Below, piece by piece: positions 62,680 to 64,000 of a DNA stretch of 64,000 nt. The notes under the pieces were generated by a model. That model saw nothing but the letters and a program-made list of their open reading frames with translations. It was not told the origin of the DNA and ran no database searches. Origin of the DNA: Pseudomonas izuensis (GTDB taxonomy: Bacteria; Pseudomonadota; Gammaproteobacteria; Pseudomonadales; Pseudomonadaceae); contig NZ_WTFT01000032.1 in assembly GCF_009861505.1 (NCBI RefSeq), forward strand, positions 1 through 64,000. Reading direction: 5' to 3'. The position numbers were made by a program, and so were the translations under genes. The first letter of the stretch is position 1. Every line of letters begins with the position of its first letter.

Positions 62680-62894
62680 GCATGCCTGACCTCTGCCCGG
62701 CCTGCGGTGCATCCAACGACTGCACCCTGGCCGACCCGCGAACCGCCGATCGGGCGTGCTGGTGCTACGGCGTCAGTATCGACCCGGCGGTCCTTGAAGC
62801 GCTGCCGGCCGAACTGCGCAACGCCTCCTGCCTGTGCCCACGCTGCGCCGAGGTCGAGGCGCAGTTGCAAGCAGTGCCCCAGCCATTCAAGTAA
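62676..62894 (+). CDS. Cysteine-rich CWC family protein
   Basis: A 72-residue protein with CPACG, CTLADP, CWCYGV and CLCPRC, the CWC cysteine-rich pattern that probably binds zinc. It starts 4 bases before the diguanylate cyclase stop ends (ATGA overlap) and is followed by the pseudouridine synthase gene, a common pairing. Confidence 0.9.
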   Translation: MSMPDLCPACGASNDCTLADPRTADRACWCYGVSIDPAVLEALPAELRNASCLCPRCAEVEAQLQAVPQPFK

Positions 62895-62928
62895 GATGCG
62901 CAGCCCTTTGCTCACTGATCCTTGAGTC

Positions 62929-63621
62929 ATGCGCGTCGACCGTTTTCTCAGCAACCTGCCCCGCTTCAACCGTCAGCAAGTACGCCTGTTGCTGGTGGAA
63001 AAGCGCGTTCGGATTGACGGAAAAATCGTCAGCGACCCGCATGCCGAAGTCCGTGAGTTCAGCCGGGTCGAAGTCAATGACGAGGTACTGCAAACCGGCA
63101 AGCCGCTGCGTCACTTCATGCTGCACAAACCGGCCGGTTGTGTCAGCGCCACTCGAGATCCACAGCACCCGACCGTGCTCGACCTGATCCATGAACCGGA
63201 CAGGGATGATCTGCACATCGCCGGACGCCTGGACTTCAACACCACCGGCCTGATGCTGATCACCAATGACGGCAGCTGGTCGCGCCGCCTGACCCAACCG
63301 CAGACCAAACTGCCAAAGGTCTACTACGTCGAAACCGAGCAGGTCATCGGCCCCGAATACGCCATCACGTTCATGCAAGGCCTGTACTTCGCCTTCGAAG
63401 ACCTCACCACTCAACCCGCCGGGCTAGAGCTGCTGGGGCCGAAATCGGCGCGCCTGAGCATCGTCGAGGGCCGTTACCATCAGGTGAAGCGCATGTTCGG
63501 CCACTTCGACAACAAAGTGATGCGCCTGCACCGCGAAAGCATGGGCCCATTGGTGCTCGATGACAGGTTGAAACCGGGCGAATACCGCCCGCTCAGCGAC
63601 GAAGAGATCGCTTTGATCTAA
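62929..63621 (+). CDS. rsuA: 16S rRNA pseudouridine synthase, RsuA family
   Basis: A 230-residue pseudouridine synthase with an N-terminal S4 domain (about 1-60: RVDRFLSNLPRFNRQQVRLLLVEKRVRIDG) and the catalytic Asp in AGRLDFNTTGLMLITNDG. RsuA modifies U516 of 16S rRNA; RluE/RluB are less likely given the length. Confidence 0.9.
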   Translation: MRVDRFLSNLPRFNRQQVRLLLVEKRVRIDGKIVSDPHAEVREFSRVEVNDEVLQTGKPLRHFMLHKPAGCVSATRDPQHPTVLDLIHEPDRDDLHIAGRLDFNTTGLMLITNDGSWSRRLTQPQTKLPKVYYVETEQVIGPEYAITFMQGLYFAFEDLTTQPAGLELLGPKSARLSIVEGRYHQVKRMFGHFDNKVMRLHRESMGPLVLDDRLKPGEYRPLSDEEIALI

Positions 63622-63933
63622 GCAGCCTACCGCTGAGCAGAAGTTGTCGAACAATTTACCAACGGCACTTGCGCAATGATGTGACCCCTGCTTGAATCAG
63701 GACGTCGGCCGAAATGTGACCGACGAGTCACAAGATACGTCTAAGAAACTTTTTGCCGGTAGGAACCCTTGGGTTCCGGCCTCACCCGGCAGACTGCCCG
63801 CCAATAACAATACCCGTCGACCGGACTGCAGTGGATCGACATGGGCTAACAAATTCCAAGGCATATGCCTACCTGTCACAAAGCTCGTGCAATCTCATTT
63901 GCGCGCATACCCGCTTGCCAGGAGTCTTATGAC
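63622..63933. other. Regulatory region upstream of phaG
   Basis: 312 bases with no gene. It contains a perfect 16-bp palindrome GGAACCCTTGGGTTCC near 63764-63779. Promoter elements are expected here but I cannot assign a sigma factor. Confidence 0.55.
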
Positions 63934-64000
63934 ATGAGGCCAGAAATCGCTGTGCTGGATATACAGGGTCAGTATCGGGTTTACACGGAGTTCTATCGCG
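63934..64000 (+). CDS. phaG: PhaG, 3-hydroxyacyl-ACP thioesterase/transacylase (partial, 5' end)
   Basis: Only the first 22 codons are inside the window: MRPEIAVLDIQGQYRVYTEFYR matches the conserved start of Pseudomonas PhaG, which links fatty acid synthesis to mcl-PHA monomers. AGGAG lies 9 bases before ATG. The rest is outside the window. Confidence 0.85.
   Translation, partial: MRPEIAVLDIQGQYRVYTEFYR

Overview
The window is a chromosomal segment of a Pseudomonas species, most likely of the P. fluorescens group. Evidence: high GC and Pseudomonas codon use; the gene orders algU-mucA-mucB-(mucD)/nadB, dapA-bamC-MBL-purC-tRNA-Ser, and tctED/opdH-tctCBA; many extragenic palindromes of the fluorescens REP type (GTAGGAGCGAGCCTGCTCGCGA and variants); and a phaG start at the right edge. 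No rRNA, CRISPR array or insertion sequence is visible.

Layout. 1-12.7 kb: housekeeping and metabolic genes (a partial exported protein, ycgN, a nitroreductase, a D-2-hydroxyacid dehydrogenase, ycgL-rnd, a methyltransferase, an eptA-type phosphoethanolamine transferase, an MFS and an EamA transporter, two LysR regulators flanking a CHM-isomerase-like gene, and two small conserved genes). 13.03-23.31 kb: a 10.3-kb AT-richer mobile element inserted at the 3' end of tRNA-Ser(CGA). It has a 21-bp att duplication, a tyrosine integrase with paired arm-like repeats at both ends, a P4-like replication module (SF3 helicase followed by GGTAGACA iterons), small unknown genes, a membrane-anchored Mrr-type nuclease, a serine recombinase and a tandem ribbon-helix-helix-like protein. 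23.3-31.4 kb: tRNA-Ser, purC, an MBL hydrolase, bamC and dapA on the minus strand; gcvR and bcp on plus; perM-like and tusA-like genes on minus; a BepA-like protease on plus. 31.4-39.97 kb: the envelope-stress operon algU-mucA-mucB with mucD and no mucC, divergent from nadB, then ygfX-sdhE, ygfZ and an HDOD gene. 40-47.7 kb: a tricarboxylate uptake system (TctD/TctE, OpdH porin, TctCBA, AbrB-type protein). 47.8-50.7 kb: ung, an enoyl-CoA hydratase-family gene and two tyrosine-rich lipoprotein genes. 51.0-61.0 kb: a guanidine-I riboswitch followed by a complete guanidine uptake and degradation operon (ABC transporter, two DUF1989 proteins, biotin-dependent guanidine/urea carboxylase, allophanate hydrolase). 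61.2-64 kb: a diguanylate cyclase, a CWC cysteine-rich protein, a pseudouridine synthase and the start of phaG.

How the genes work together. The guanidine operon would sense guanidine by RNA, import it, carboxylate it, deiminate it to allophanate and hydrolyse that to ammonia and CO2. The tct block couples a two-component sensor to an outer-membrane porin and a three-part transporter, and AAN-repeat sequences before opdH and tctC suggest Hfq/Crc catabolite control. The island is the main accessory region: its own integration, replication-like and DNA-control genes surround a probable defence nuclease, and no structural, relaxase or packaging genes are seen, so it looks like a satellite-like or integrative mobilizable element of unknown type.
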